From positions 29,154 through 44,554 of the forward strand of contig DCIG01000011.1 in NCBI GenBank assembly GCA_002315855.1: DNA of 15,401 nt, given 5' to 3'. Each line of letters opens with the position of its first letter. Position 1 is the stretch's first letter. The stretch comes from Lentisphaeria bacterium UBA1732 (GTDB lineage Bacteria > Verrucomicrobiota > Lentisphaeria > Victivallales > UBA1829). Shown in pieces: positions 15,311 through 15,401 of this stretch. Made by a program: the position numbers and the translations under genes. Under the pieces are notes generated by a model, which saw only the letters and a list, made by a program, of their open reading frames with translations, made no database searches and was not told the origin of the DNA.

Positions 15311-15338
15311 ATCATAGAAAATACTCCAAATTCTGAAA
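15311..15338 (-). promoter_or_regulatory. Possible promoter of the ankyrin-protein gene
   Basis: Minus strand TTTCAG (15338-15333), 16-bp spacer, TATGAT (15316-15311). The -10 is good and the -35 poor. It would give a leader of about 140 nt. Nothing else recognisable was found in 15165-15401. Confidence 0.3.
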
Positions 15339-15401
15339 AAAACAAGTCATTTCAGGCGATTTTTCTCTGATTTTCCGAAAAGTTAATTGAAAAAGTAAAC
15401 G

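Overview
The window reads as a stretch of chromosome from a free-living or gut-dwelling, Gram-negative-type heterotroph. Evidence for that: two exported proteins of xylan/polysaccharide breakdown (a CE15-like esterase and a GH43+CBM6 enzyme), two lipoproteins with lipobox-type signal peptides, a type IV pilus retraction ATPase, and moderately GC-rich genes separated by AT-rich gaps. The overall flavour resembles the PVC group (Lentisphaerae/Verrucomicrobia-like). That is only an impression from gene style; no marker here settles taxonomy.

Layout. 1-1577 (+): 3' part of a CE15-like glucuronoyl esterase with Gly/Met/Phe-rich tails, closed by a strong terminator. 1638-1799: copy A of a ~165-bp repeat. 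2193-3541 (+): hisH-hisF, overlapping, encoding imidazole glycerol phosphate synthase. 3561-4697 (-): cation diffusion facilitator of the Mn-type branch. 4919-5083: repeat copy B. 5126-6010 (-): LolA/LolB-like lipoprotein with its own promoter. 6296-7657 (-): GH43 enzyme with its own promoter and terminator. 13379 down to 7975 (-): a probable co-directional unit of five genes: exported flavodoxin lipoprotein, iron-sulfur-flavoprotein-like reductase, a double PilT ATPase, RNase III and an iron-type alcohol dehydrogenase. It is preceded by a promoter, a 14-bp palindrome and repeat copy C, and closed by a hairpin. 13758-15164 (-): secreted protein with a charged coiled coil and about nine ankyrin repeats, with its own terminator. 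15165-15401 holds only a possible upstream region.

How the genes fit together. The esterase and the GH43 enzyme would both act outside the cytoplasm on glucuronoxylan-type polymers, but they are separate transcription units. HisH and HisF form one enzyme. The large minus-strand unit mixes redox flavoproteins, a pilus motor, an RNA-processing enzyme and a dehydrogenase; the tight spacing (8-bp overlap, 15-bp and 26-bp gaps) suggests co-transcription, not a shared pathway.

Most notable items: (1) a 747-residue protein with two complete PilT ATPase modules in one chain, both with intact Walker A and B but only the second with a good AIRNLIRE-type motif; (2) a family of three diverged ~165-bp intergenic elements with terminal inverted repeats (18 bp and perfect in copy B), one of them sitting in the 5' leader of the flavodoxin operon; (3) a CE15-like esterase whose usual catalytic glutamate position is cysteine and whose catalytic domain is flanked by GGM/GGF low-complexity tails. 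There is no CRISPR array, tRNA, rRNA or transposase gene in the window.
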